In this document: piece by piece, positions 27,492 to 35,596 of the stretch
Numbering within the stretch: the stretch's first letter is position 1
Layout of the letters: each line of letters begins with the position of its first letter
NCBI GenBank assembly: GCA_943326015.2
Contig: CALPRQ020000033.1
Coordinates: forward strand, 1 to 40,682
DNA from: Chitinophaga pinensis
Lineage (GTDB): Bacteria > Pseudomonadota > Gammaproteobacteria > Burkholderiales > Burkholderiaceae_C
DNA: 40,682 bases
Direction: 5' to 3'
The notes under the pieces: model-generated
Database searches by the model: none
What the model saw: only the letters and a program-made list of their open reading frames with translations
What the model was told of the DNA's origin: nothing
Translations under genes and position numbers: made by a program

Positions 27492-27842
27492 TTAGAGGGG
27501 AGGGCGGCCGGCCCAGTCGGCGGCGTCGAAGCCGACCGTGATCGCGTCGCCCCACTCGACCACCGGACGCTTGATCACGCTGCTGTGCGCGATCATGACC
27601 AGGCGGGCCGCGGCGGCATCGACCACGCCGGCTTGCACCTCGGGCGCGAGCTTGCGCCAGGTCGGGCCGCGGCGATTCAGCAGCTTGTCCCAGCCGACGG
27701 CAGCCTGCCAGGCGTCCAGCCGGTCCTCGGGCACGCCCTGCTTCTTGAAGTCGTGGAACTCGTGGGCGACGCCCTGTTCGGTCAGCCAGGCGCGTGCCTT
27801 CTTGACCGTGTCGCAATTGGGGATGCCGTAGACCTTGATCAT
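27492..27842 (-). CDS. ArsC/Spx-family thioredoxin-fold protein YffB
   Basis: A 116-residue protein, MIKVYGIPNCDTVKKARAWL at the start, with a single active-site Cys in NCDTVKKA. KLLNRRGPTWRKL and VIKRPVVEWGDAITVGFDAA are typical of the ArsC-like Yffb subfamily. It is annotated widely as arsenate reductase-like, but E. coli YffB is a glutathione-dependent thiol protein without proven arsenate activity. It is 83 bases upstream of ppnP on the same strand. Confidence 0.88.
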   Translation of the reverse strand: MIKVYGIPNCDTVKKARAWLTEQGVAHEFHDFKKQGVPEDRLDAWQAAVGWDKLLNRRGPTWRKLAPEVQAGVVDAAAARLVMIAHSSVIKRPVVEWGDAITVGFDAADWAGRPPL

Positions 27843-27978
27843 GGCGGGGATTGTGCCGCAAGGCGGGTGACGGTCGGGGTGACCAGGGGCGGCAAGTATT
27901 TCGCAGGTTTCAATGGAGAATGTAAGCAAATTGCATCCTTGATGCTTCGATCTGCAAATTCTGACCCAGCGCTCATCC

Positions 27979-29610
27979 ATGGCCATCATTCATCCTTCAT
28001 TTCCCAGCACGGGCCTGCTTGGCCCCGGCTTTTACCGCGAGCGCGACGTGCTCGAACGTCTGGCCGACGGACTGCCTGCGGGCTATGAGCTGTTCCACAA
28101 CGTGGACTGGTCCAGCTCGGTCGAAGGGCGGCAGCAGGTCGGCGAGATCGACATCGCGGTTGTCTCGCCAGCGGGGCATCTGCTGCTGGTCGAGGTCAAG
28201 TCCGGCGCGCTCGAAGAAGGCGAATCCGGCCTGTCCAAGCGCTACGCGAACCGCGCACAGGCGCTTGACGTTGGGCACCAGCAGCGCCGCTACCACAGCG
28301 CCATCCTGTCGCGCCTGGCCGACGAAGGCCTGCGCCAGGTCCGGGTCGGCACGCTGCTCGTGCTCCCTGACCATCGCGTCGCGTCGTCTTCGGTAGCGCA
28401 CCAGCCCGAGCGTGTCGTCGATGCCGACGCCTATCCCGGCCTCTGCCAGCGTGTGTGCGAACTCATGCCGCAGGACTTGCCGCCATCCGGGACCCGCGAG
28501 CGACTGCTCGACTTCCTGTCCAACCGCTTCGCGGTGTTGCCCGATGTCTCGTCGCACACCGGGCAGATCGAGCGCGCCTCGACCGCGCTGTCGTCAGGGC
28601 TGGCGACCTGGGTGCCCGCCATCGATCACGAGTCGGGCCTGTTCGTGATCGAGGCCACGGCGGGGTCGGGCAAGACCCAGCTCGCGCTCGCGCTGATGCG
28701 GCAGGCGCACCGTGATGGACAGCGCTGCGCCTATGTCTGCTTCAACCGGACGCTGGCCGACCACATGATCCGGATCGCACCACCCTCGGCACAGATCATG
28801 ACCTTCCATGAGGTCTGCGTCGAGCACGCGCGCCGCCAGGGCGTCGAACCCGATTTCGCGCGGCGCGGTGTCTACGAGGAACTCGCGGCCAGCCTGGTCG
28901 CCGCCACCCCCACGATGACGCCGCGCTGGGACCTGCTGATCCTCGACGAGACGCAGGATTTCGAGCCTGACTGGGTGCAGGCGATGGCCAACCTGCTCAA
29001 GGCCGGCGGCCGCGCCTACCTGATGGGCGACGCCCAGCAGCGGCTCTACTCGCGCGAGGGCTTCGAGCTGGAACAGGCGGTGCGCATCCGCTGCATGGAC
29101 AACTTCCGCAGCCCGCGCAAGGTCGCCGATGCGATCAACTTGCTGGGCCTGAGCGACAAGCCGGTCGTGCCGCGATCGGCGTTCGCGGGTCAGCTGCCTG
29201 GGTTCCGGGACTACCCGGCCACGCCGGGCAGGGCGCTCGCGGCGGTCGAGGCTTGCGTCCGTGACCTGCAGGCGGAGGGCTTCAAGCCCGAGCAGATCGT
29301 GGTGCTCACCTATGGCCGCAGCGGCTCCGAGCTCCTGGGGCAGGAGCAAATCGCCGGACTGAGCACACGCCGCTTCACCGGGCGCTACGACGCGGCCGGC
29401 AACCCGCTGTGGATCGACGGCCAGATACTCGTCGAGACGCTCTACCGCTTCAAGGGCCAGAGCGCGCCGGCCGTGATCCTGTGCGAGATCGATTTCGAGC
29501 AGGTCAGCGAGGTCGAGCGGCGCAAGCTCTTCGTCGGCATGACACGCGCGCAGGTCCGGCTCGAGTGCGTGTTGAGCGAGCGGGCGGCCAGGGGCTTGCT
29601 GGCGGTGTGA
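27979..29610 (+). CDS. NERD nuclease domain fused to UvrD/Rep-like superfamily 1 helicase
   Basis: A 543-residue two-part protein. The N-terminal NERD domain (about 15-130) carries the nuclease residues EID (56-58) and EVK (72-74) in QVGEIDIAVVSPAGHLLLVE-VK. The SF1 helicase half has Walker A ATAGSGKT (226-233), Walker B LLILDETQDF (319-328), motif III YLMGDAQQRLY, and motifs V/VI LYRFKGQSAPAVIL and KLFVGMTRAQVRL. It is short for a UvrD helicase and lacks large 1B/2B domains. NERD helicases occur in DNA repair and in phage-defence loci. The ATG at 27979 is chosen for the NERD start. It is followed by a toxin-antitoxin-like pair on the same strand. Confidence 0.88.
   Translation: MAIIHPSFPSTGLLGPGFYRERDVLERLADGLPAGYELFHNVDWSSSVEGRQQVGEIDIAVVSPAGHLLLVEVKSGALEEGESGLSKRYANRAQALDVGHQQRRYHSAILSRLADEGLRQVRVGTLLVLPDHRVASSSVAHQPERVVDADAYPGLCQRVCELMPQDLPPSGTRERLLDFLSNRFAVLPDVSSHTGQIERASTALSSGLATWVPAIDHESGLFVIEATAGSGKTQLALALMRQAHRDGQRCAYVCFNRTLADHMIRIAPPSAQIMTFHEVCVEHARRQGVEPDFARRGVYEELAASLVAATPTMTPRWDLLILDETQDFEPDWVQAMANLLKAGGRAYLMGDAQQRLYSREGFELEQAVRIRCMDNFRSPRKVADAINLLGLSDKPVVPRSAFAGQLPGFRDYPATPGRALAAVEACVRDLQAEGFKPEQIVVLTYGRSGSELLGQEQIAGLSTRRFTGRYDAAGNPLWIDGQILVETLYRFKGQSAPAVILCEIDFEQVSEVERRKLFVGMTRAQVRLECVLSERAARGLLAV
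29529..29578 (+). repeat. Direct repeat copy 1 (inside helicase motif VI)
   Basis: These 50 bases encode FVGMTRAQVRLECVLS near the helicase C-terminus. The same sequence recurs at 31433-31482 in the same orientation with two differences, both synonymous in this frame (ACA/ACG Thr, TTG/CTG Leu). Confidence 0.95.
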
Positions 29611-29649
29611 GGACAAGAGAGGGAAGGGGGAATGGTCATCAGCGACAAA

Positions 29650-29711
29650 TTTCTAACATTGGATTTGACTTCTAACTTTTTTATTGTTAGATTTCCAGTA
29701 GATGTTAGAAA
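29650..29711 (+). promoter_or_regulatory. Promoter with nested TCTAAC operators overlapping the start codon
   Basis: A -35 TTGACT (29665-29670), 17-base spacer and -10 TAGATT (29688-29693) give a start near 29700, two bases before the ATG at 29702. Four TCTAAC copies surround it: plus strand at 29652 and 29671, minus strand at 29686 and 29704, symmetric about 29681. The outer arms TTTCTAACAT (29650-29659) and ATGTTAGAAA (29702-29711) are a perfect 10-bp inverted repeat. No Shine-Dalgarno is present, so the mRNA may be leaderless. The layout suggests autorepression by the first product. Confidence 0.75.
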
Positions 29712-30703
29712 AAGCGCTTTCCCGGCAGACCATCCGGTACCTGAACCAGGTGCTCGGGGGTGATGTCGTGCGCGTGGAGTCCGTCGAACAGGCAGAGGGG
29801 TTGCCCTATTTCTTGCAGGACGCCTACGACGTCTTTCTGTGTGAACTGTTCGGGCAGAAGATCGTGTTGGCCTGCACCAAGGGCGATCAATCCGTTTCAG
29901 CTCGGCAAATGGACAAGCATATGCAGCGTTTGCGTGAACAGTTGCAAGCGCCCGTGATCGTGGCGTTACCCAAGGTTGCACCGGGCGAGCGCAGGCAACT
30001 CATTCGGCATGACGTTCCGTTCGTGGTGCCGGGCACGCAGTTGTACGCCCCTTGGATTGGGGTGATCTTGAGCGAACGGTATCCAGCCGAGCCCAGGCGT
30101 GCAGCCGACCATGCCAGTCCCGCGACGCAAGCGCTCCTGATCTGGTACCTGCTCCACCATCCTGTGAGTGATGTGTGGCATCCCTTCGAAGAGGCTGCGG
30201 CCTTGGGCTATGCCGGGATGACCGCCACCCGCGCCGTCAGGGAGTTGTTGCAGTTCCAGTTGTTCGAGCTGGAGCTTCAGGGGCGAGCCAAGCACCTCAA
30301 GCGGGTTGGTTCGCGCCGGGAACTGTGGGAGAAGGCCAAGCCACATCTGCGTTCACCCGTGCAGCGGACACTGTGGACATACGATCAGCGCATCCTGGGT
30401 GTGCCCGGTGCCCGTCTGGCAAGCGAGAGCGCCCTGGCACGGACGAGCATGCTCAACGAACCGCAGCAAACCGTGCTGGCCATGACGGCCGAAGCCGTCC
30501 AGATAGCAAAAATCGAAGGTATCGGCTTCGAGCCCAGGGCGCCCGGGGATGCCGTGGCAGTGCAGGTCTGGCGCTATACGCCCGAGCTGCTTGATCGCCA
30601 GAAAACGGTGGATCCGCTGTCCCTGTGGCTCAGCTTGAGGAGCGATGTCGATGACCGGATCCAGATGGCGCTAGATGAAATCGAGGAGAATTTTCCGTGG
30701 TGA
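29702..30703 (+). CDS. Winged-helix regulator of an AbiE-like type IV toxin-antitoxin pair (putative antitoxin)
   Basis: A 333-residue protein. The N-terminal alpha/beta domain (about 1-130) holds QDAYDVFLCELFGQKIVLAC and RRQLIRHDVPFVVPGTQLYA, a pattern I recognise from a family of MarR/AbiEi-like regulators encoded beside nucleotidyltransferases. Then follows a winged-helix segment (about 145-215, TQALLIWYLLHHPVSDVWHP and AATRAVRELLQFQLFELELQ-like). The C-terminus ends LWLSLRSDVDDRIQMALDEI. It is likely a DNA-binding antitoxin that acts on the nested operator at its own promoter. Base composition around its start is AT-rich, unlike neighbours. The stop overlaps the next gene by 7 bases, so the two are coupled. 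Function is inferred from family resemblance. Confidence 0.6.
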   Translation: MLEKALSRQTIRYLNQVLGGDVVRVESVEQAEGLPYFLQDAYDVFLCELFGQKIVLACTKGDQSVSARQMDKHMQRLREQLQAPVIVALPKVAPGERRQLIRHDVPFVVPGTQLYAPWIGVILSERYPAEPRRAADHASPATQALLIWYLLHHPVSDVWHPFEEAAALGYAGMTATRAVRELLQFQLFELELQGRAKHLKRVGSRRELWEKAKPHLRSPVQRTLWTYDQRILGVPGARLASESALARTSMLNEPQQTVLAMTAEAVQIAKIEGIGFEPRAPGDAVAVQVWRYTPELLDRQKTVDPLSLWLSLRSDVDDRIQMALDEIEENFPW

Positions 30704-31422
30704 GAGGTCTGGCAATCTTCCAGGAATGGTTCATGGGCTTCGAGAGCCAGTATGTCCTGATCGGAGGCACTGCTGCCAAGATCACCATGGCCGAAGAGGG
30801 TCTGGCGTTCCGGGGAACCAAGGATCTGGACATCGTCCTGCATGTCGAGATGCTGACGCCTGAGTTTGGCGGCCGATTCTGGGAGTTCGTGAAGGCCGGC
30901 GGGTATCAGAAGAAAGAGGGCGATCCCGACCAGAAGCCCTGCCTGTACCGGTTCCAAAAGCCGACCGAGAGCGAGTTTCCGCAGATGCTGGAGCTGTTTT
31001 CTCGCGTGCCGGATGACCTGCATTTTGTGCCGCCGATTCCTATCGATGAGCAGATATCAAGCTTGTCGGCCATCCTGCTCGATGAAGACTACTACCGCTT
31101 TGTTCTGGAAGGACGTCGTCACAAGCATGGTCTGCCGTCCTGGGTCGGCGAGGATCGGCTGATTCCGCTGAAGGCCATGGCCTGGATGGAGATGAGCGGG
31201 CGGGTCGAGCAGGGCGAGGTCATCGATTCCAGAAAAATCAACAAGCATCTCGGTGATATCGTTCAACTGTCTGCACTTTTGCAGCCAGGAAAAACCATCC
31301 CGGTACCAGCGAAGGTCAAGGTCGACCTTCAGAGGTTCGTGCAACTCGTCGCTGAACTGAAGCAGCCTGGGCAGATTCAATTCATTCGTCGCATTGCTGC
31401 TGCTTATGGACTTGGGGAGTGA
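30697..31422 (+). CDS. AbiEii/AbiGii-like nucleotidyltransferase (putative toxin)
   Basis: A 241-residue protein with the nucleotidyltransferase signature VLIGGTAAKITMAEEGLAFR followed by GTKDLDIVLHVE: GGT (23-25) and metal-binding D43 and D45. Further on, LIPLKAMAWMEMSGRVEQGE and RKINKHLGDIVQL match the conserved Lys/Arg and Asp of type IV toxins. The family transfers nucleotides to tRNA or protein targets. The start is GTG at 30697, overlapping the upstream stop by 7 bases; a second GTG at 30700 also fits, and GAGGAG is 8 bases before the first. The end lies 10 bases before the duplicate repeat at 31433. The toxin role is inferred, not shown. Confidence 0.72.
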   Translation: MVRGLAIFQEWFMGFESQYVLIGGTAAKITMAEEGLAFRGTKDLDIVLHVEMLTPEFGGRFWEFVKAGGYQKKEGDPDQKPCLYRFQKPTESEFPQMLELFSRVPDDLHFVPPIPIDEQISSLSAILLDEDYYRFVLEGRRHKHGLPSWVGEDRLIPLKAMAWMEMSGRVEQGEVIDSRKINKHLGDIVQLSALLQPGKTIPVPAKVKVDLQRFVQLVAELKQPGQIQFIRRIAAAYGLGE

Positions 31423-31577
31423 AGGCAGGATTCTTCGTCGGCATGACGCGCGCGCAGGTCCGGCTCGAGTGCGTGCTGAGCGGGTTCCACGATACGACTA
31501 GGTTCACTCCGTCGTGAATCTCGCGCTTGAGCGTCCTCTTTGTCTTGCACTCGAATCTGGCTGCGCCCAGGCTCAAA
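31423..31577. other. Boundary of the helicase/toxin-antitoxin island
   Basis: Between the nucleotidyltransferase stop and the DUF445 stop lies repeat copy 2 (31433-31482), in a frame that reads KAGFFVGMTRAQVRLECVLS and then drifts to GFHDTTRFTPS and TGA. This is a remnant of a helicase C-terminus. The rest (31483-31577) shows no gene. Confidence 0.7.
31433..31482 (+). repeat. Direct repeat copy 2 (helicase motif VI remnant)
   Basis: Fifty bases identical to 29529-29578 at 48 positions, same orientation, 1,904 bases away. It is not part of an intact gene here. Confidence 0.95.
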
Positions 31578-32867
31578 TTAGCCTGTTGCCTGTCTCACCG
31601 CATAAATCGCCAGCCCGATCAGCCCGCCAACGATGGTGCCGTTGATGCGGATGAACTGCAGGTCGCGCCCGATCGCGAGCTCGATGCGCTGGCTCATTTC
31701 CTCGCGGGTCCATTTCGCCAGCTGCTGCTCGATGAAACGCCCGACTTCTCCCCGGTAGCGACGGACCAGCGTGACGCTGCCGCCTTCGATCGCCTGGTTC
31801 AGCCATTGCCCCAGCTCGGGCTTTTCGACCAGGATCTGGCCGAGCTTCTGTATCCAGGCCTGAAGCTGGCGGATCAGCGCCGGCTGGTCCTGGCTCAGGT
31901 CATGCAGCAGCCGTTCCTTGAGCCCATCCCACAGCCCCGACAGCAGCAGCTGCACCTGCTGGTCCTGCACCAGCTCGGCCTGATGGCGCCGGATCTTCTC
32001 TGCCCATTGCGGGTCGGCCTTGAGCCGCAGCGCGAAGTCGCCGATCCAGCCGTCGAACACGCGCCGGAAGCGGTGCGCCGGATCGCGCCTGACCTCGTCG
32101 AGCTTGCGGTTCAGCGACGCGATCGAGCGGGGCGCATAGGCATTGACCGCCATCTTCATCATCGCGTTCTCGACGCCCAGGCTGTCGATCAGGAACTGGC
32201 TGATGGTTGGCAGCTTCTCGGCATCGCCCAGATAAGCGCCGGCGCCATCGAGCAGCGCGTCGAGCAACTCCTGGTGCCGGCCGCTCTGCATCAGCCGGTC
32301 CACCAGCTGGCCCGCCGTTCCCGACAGGTCGACCTCGGTCAGTTGCTGGCTGGCGACCGCGCGGATCTGATCCCGGATCTGTTCGTGGTCCAGCGCTTCG
32401 ATCAGCTGTCTGGCGACGTTCGCCGCCGATTGGCCCAGCCCGGTCAGGTGCAGCGGATCGCGCAGCCATTCGCCCACCCGCCGGGCCGGGTCGGCCTGCC
32501 GGATCTTGCTGCCGATCGCTTCCTCGGTGATGAAATGGTTCTCGACGAAGGCGCCCAGGTTGCGGCCGATGTCGTCCTTGCTGTTCGGGATGATCGCCGT
32601 GTGCCAGATCGGCAGGCCCAGCGGGTGCTTGAACAGCGCGACGACGGCGAACCAGTCGGCCATGGCGCCGATCAGCGCGGCTTCGGCGAAGGCCGCGACA
32701 TAGCCCCAGGCGGGGTGCCCGTCGTTCAGAACATGGGCCAGAACGAGCAGACCCAGCGAGGCGAGCAGCAAGCCGGTCGCCGCATAGCGCATCTTGCGCA
32801 GGCGCAACCTGCGCAACGTGTCTTGCGTGAGGTCGAGGTCGTGCTGGATTTCGGAGGGGGTACGCAT
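31578..32867 (-). CDS. DUF445 family inner-membrane protein
   Basis: A 429-residue protein. Two N-terminal membrane segments (MRYAATGLLLASLGLLVLAH; AWGYVAAFAEAALIGAMADW) are followed by FAVVALFKHPLGLPIWHTAI and IPNSKDDIGRNLGAFVENHF, the DUF445 signature. A long soluble helical middle follows, then a C-terminal membrane-like segment INGTIVGGLIGLAIYAVRQ. YjiN/DUF445 proteins are of unknown function; some are linked to envelope integrity. The ATG at 32867 is preferred to a TTG at 32882. Its stop is near the helicase island edge. Confidence 0.88.
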   Translation of the reverse strand: MRTPSEIQHDLDLTQDTLRRLRLRKMRYAATGLLLASLGLLVLAHVLNDGHPAWGYVAAFAEAALIGAMADWFAVVALFKHPLGLPIWHTAIIPNSKDDIGRNLGAFVENHFITEEAIGSKIRQADPARRVGEWLRDPLHLTGLGQSAANVARQLIEALDHEQIRDQIRAVASQQLTEVDLSGTAGQLVDRLMQSGRHQELLDALLDGAGAYLGDAEKLPTISQFLIDSLGVENAMMKMAVNAYAPRSIASLNRKLDEVRRDPAHRFRRVFDGWIGDFALRLKADPQWAEKIRRHQAELVQDQQVQLLLSGLWDGLKERLLHDLSQDQPALIRQLQAWIQKLGQILVEKPELGQWLNQAIEGGSVTLVRRYRGEVGRFIEQQLAKWTREEMSQRIELAIGRDLQFIRINGTIVGGLIGLAIYAVRQATG

Positions 32868-32892
32868 CGTGAGTGTCGTCAACCTGTGAGGT

Positions 32893-33186
32893 TCAGAACT
32901 GTATCTCGTCAGTCAGATTGCCGTATTCAAGCTTTTGACGCAGGAAAGCGATCTGGATGACGGCAGGTATCGTCACCCGGTAAGCTGGCCCTGCCAAATC
33001 GATGGCGGTCCATAGTCCGGTGATGACCCATTCGATCGGAGCGGTCATGATGGCTGCGACTCGCGTCAGTGCGGCATTTCCTGCGAATGTGAGACCACGA
33101 TCTATCATGGCCTTCATAGCCGCGTTGATAACGATTGGGGTGAGCTGGTAGGACTTGAATCCTCCCATCTTGAAAACCTGTGGCAT
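32893..33186 (-). pseudogene. N-terminally truncated YaaW/UPF0174-family remnant
   Basis: About 97 residues, [20 protein letters not shown] then [16 protein letters not shown] and [20 protein letters not shown]. The block [16 protein letters not shown] and the preceding GP-type helix match the C-terminus of UPF0174 (YaaW, about 237 residues). The first 130 or so residues are missing: an upstream in-frame extension to 33270 has no family similarity. The truncation lies at an inverted repeat (33184-33232), so a deletion or insertion there is likely. It could still make a short protein, but I call it a remnant. Confidence 0.7.
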
Positions 33187-33232
33187 TGACAAACGGTGTC
33201 GTTTTTGCTGCTGCGGCAATTTTTTGTCAATG
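33184..33232. repeat. Inverted repeat at the YaaW truncation point
   Basis: CATTGACAAA (33184-33193) and TTTGTCAATG (33223-33232) are perfect 10-bp inverted arms, 29 bases apart. They lie between the remnant start and folC and could be operator, hairpin or the scar of a mobile piece. No known element is recognised. Confidence 0.55.
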
Positions 33233-33299
33233 GCTGTTGCCCGAACGCGGTTTCGTCCTCGCTGCGACAATATCGGTCTTGCCTTTTCCCGCTTCTGCC

Positions 33300-34637
33300 A
33301 TGACCCAAGACCTGCCCCAGACCCTGCCCGACTGGCTTGCCTACTGCGAGCGCATCCACCCGAAGACCATCGACATGGGGCTGGACCGGGTGCGCCAGGT
33401 GGCGCAGCGCATCAACGAGGGTCGTGGTCTGCAGCCGGCCTGCCCGGTCGTCATCGTCGGTGGCACCAATGGCAAGGGCTCGACCTGCGCGCTGCTGGAA
33501 GCCATCTACGGCCAGGCCGGCTACCGCACCGGCGTCTATACCTCGCCGCACCTGGTGCATTTCGAGGAGCGTTGCCGCATCGACGGCCAGATCGTCGCGG
33601 CCGACGCGCTGCTGCCGGCCTTCGCCGATGTCGAGCTGGCACGGCGCGGCCACGGCGCCGACCAGCCCGAGATCAGCCTGAGCTATTTCGAGTTCACCAC
33701 GCTGGCCATCGTGCTGACGCTGGCGCGCGCGCGGCTCGACATCGTGATCCTGGAGGTCGGCCTGGGCGGCCGTCTCGACGCGGTCAACATCGTCGAGCCG
33801 GCCTGCTCGGTCATCACCAGCATCGACATCGACCATATCGAGTTCCTCGGCACCGACCGCGAGGCAATAGGCTACGAGAAGGCCGGCATCATGCGCACCG
33901 GCCGCCCAGTCATCGTGAGCGACCCGCTGCCGCCGCAGAGCGTGCTGGACCGCGCGCTCGAGATCGGCGCCGACCTGCACCGCGCGGGCCGTGATTTCCA
34001 CTGCGGCGGCGACAAGCAGCAGTGGAACTGGGCTGGCCGCGCCCGGCGCTACGCCGGCCTGGCCTACCCGGCGCTGCGTGGCGCCAACCAGTTGGTCAAT
34101 GCCGCCGGCGTGCTGGCGGCGGTCGAGGCGCTGCACCCGCTGCTGCCGGTCACGGCGCAGGCGGTGCGCAACGGCCTGGCGCTGGTCGAGCTGCCGGGCC
34201 GGTTCCAGATCGTGCCGGGCCAGCCGGCGCTGGTGCTCGACGTCGCGCACAACCCGCATTCGGTCGCCGCGCTGACCGAGAACCTCGACGCGATGGGTTA
34301 CTACCCGACCACGCACGCGGTGTTCGGCGCCATGGCCGACAAGGACCTGCTGCCGATGCTGCAACGCATCAATCCACTGATCGACCGCTGGTATTTCTGC
34401 GACCTGCCGCTGCCGCGCGCCGCGCGAGCCAGCGACCTGGAGGCGATCTGGCGCGGCACGCTGCCGCGCGCCGGCGTGCCGGCCAGCCAGTACGCTGATC
34501 CCCAGGCGGCGCTGGACGCGGCGGTTGCCGCCGCCGACCCAGCTGATAGAATTGTCGTCTTTGGTTCATTCTTTACCGTGGGCGGCGTGCTGCAAAACGG
34601 AACCCCGAGGCTGGACGCCAAGCATCTTCCGGCCTGA
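33300..34637 (+). CDS. folC: Dihydrofolate synthase/folylpolyglutamate synthase FolC
   Basis: A 445-residue Mur-ligase-like enzyme adding glutamate to dihydropteroate and folates. The P-loop is [60 protein letters not shown] and the C-terminal [20 protein letters not shown] are typical. The start [20 protein letters not shown] at 33300 is family-like; a longer in-frame frame has a poor hydrophobic extension. It heads the folC - SPOR - cvpA - purF - metZ - gltX series, a conserved Burkholderiales order. Confidence 0.95.
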   Translation: MTQDLPQTLPDWLAYCERIHPKTIDMGLDRVRQVAQRINEGRGLQPACPVVIVGGTNGKGSTCALLEAIYGQAGYRTGVYTSPHLVHFEERCRIDGQIVAADALLPAFADVELARRGHGADQPEISLSYFEFTTLAIVLTLARARLDIVILEVGLGGRLDAVNIVEPACSVITSIDIDHIEFLGTDREAIGYEKAGIMRTGRPVIVSDPLPPQSVLDRALEIGADLHRAGRDFHCGGDKQQWNWAGRARRYAGLAYPALRGANQLVNAAGVLAAVEALHPLLPVTAQAVRNGLALVELPGRFQIVPGQPALVLDVAHNPHSVAALTENLDAMGYYPTTHAVFGAMADKDLLPMLQRINPLIDRWYFCDLPLPRAARASDLEAIWRGTLPRAGVPASQYADPQAALDAAVAAADPADRIVVFGSFFTVGGVLQNGTPRLDAKHLPA

Positions 34638-34693
34638 TTCCCCTGTCACCGGCCTCCGACGCGGCGCGGCCTCTCAAATCACAGCACTGGCGA

Positions 34694-35596
34694 ATGTTCA
34701 AATTCCGATTCGGCGGCCACGGCAGCACCAGCCCGATGCAGCCCCCCACCATCGAAACCGTGCGCCGTCGCGCCCGACACCGGCTGCTGGGCGCCAGCGT
34801 GCTGGTGCTGGCGGGCGTGATCGGCTTTCCGTTGCTGTTCGAGTCGCAGCCGCGCCCGGTGCCGGTCAACTTCGAGATCGACATTCCGGCGCGCAACGCC
34901 GCCAAGTCCCGGGCTGCGGACCATGGCGCGGCACCGCAGCCCGGCTTGCGCCTCGACGGGCTGGACGAGTCGGAAGAGCTGGTGAGCAGCGCCCAGGCAC
35001 CTGCCCGAGCCACCCCAGCTCCGGCGCCAGCAGTCGTCATGCCGCCGCCCCCGGCGCCTGCGGTCAAGCCGGTTTCCAAGCCTGTCGAGCTGGCTGCGCA
35101 GGCCGTCGCTCCAGCCCAGCAGCCGCCCGTCGCCAAGCCATGGGAAAAGCGGCCCACAATGGTCGAAAAACCGCCGGTCGAAGCCAAGCCGGCTGCCGAC
35201 CGCAAACCCGCCGAACCCAAGCCGGCCGACAAGCCCGCGGAGCGCAAGCCGGTCGAACCCAAGGTGGCCGCCAAGACGTCTGATGACGCGATCCGTGCCA
35301 TGGCCCTGCTCGAGGGTAAGTCCCCGCCGCAGGGCAAACCGGCCGGCGAGGACAAGTCAGCCACCAAGCCGCGCCATGTCGTGCAGGTCGGCGCTTTCGT
35401 CGATCCCGCGCTGGCGCAGGAGGCGCGCATGAAGCTGGAGCGCGTCGGCCTCACCACCTACACCCAGCTCAGCAACACGCCTGACGGCCCGCGCACCCGC
35501 GTGCGCCTGGGTCCCTTCGCGACCCGCGACGAGGCCGACAAGGCCGCCGCCAAGGCCAGGACATTGGGCCTGTCGGCTTCCATCCTCACGCTCTGA
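34694..35596 (+). CDS. SPOR-domain inner-membrane protein
   Basis: A 300-residue protein. A membrane helix lies at about 32-49 (LLGASVLVLAGVIGFPLLF), after a cytoplasmic N-terminus. A long Pro/Ala/Lys-rich periplasmic linker (about 100-215) follows, and a C-terminal SPOR domain (about 227-300) reads HVVQVGAFVDPALAQEARMK and GPRTRVRLGPFATRDEADKA. SPOR domains bind denuded glycan at the division site (FtsN/DedD type). The stop overlaps the cvpA ATG by one base (TGATG). Confidence 0.9.
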   Translation: MFKFRFGGHGSTSPMQPPTIETVRRRARHRLLGASVLVLAGVIGFPLLFESQPRPVPVNFEIDIPARNAAKSRAADHGAAPQPGLRLDGLDESEELVSSAQAPARATPAPAPAVVMPPPPAPAVKPVSKPVELAAQAVAPAQQPPVAKPWEKRPTMVEKPPVEAKPAADRKPAEPKPADKPAERKPVEPKVAAKTSDDAIRAMALLEGKSPPQGKPAGEDKSATKPRHVVQVGAFVDPALAQEARMKLERVGLTTYTQLSNTPDGPRTRVRLGPFATRDEADKAAAKARTLGLSASILTL

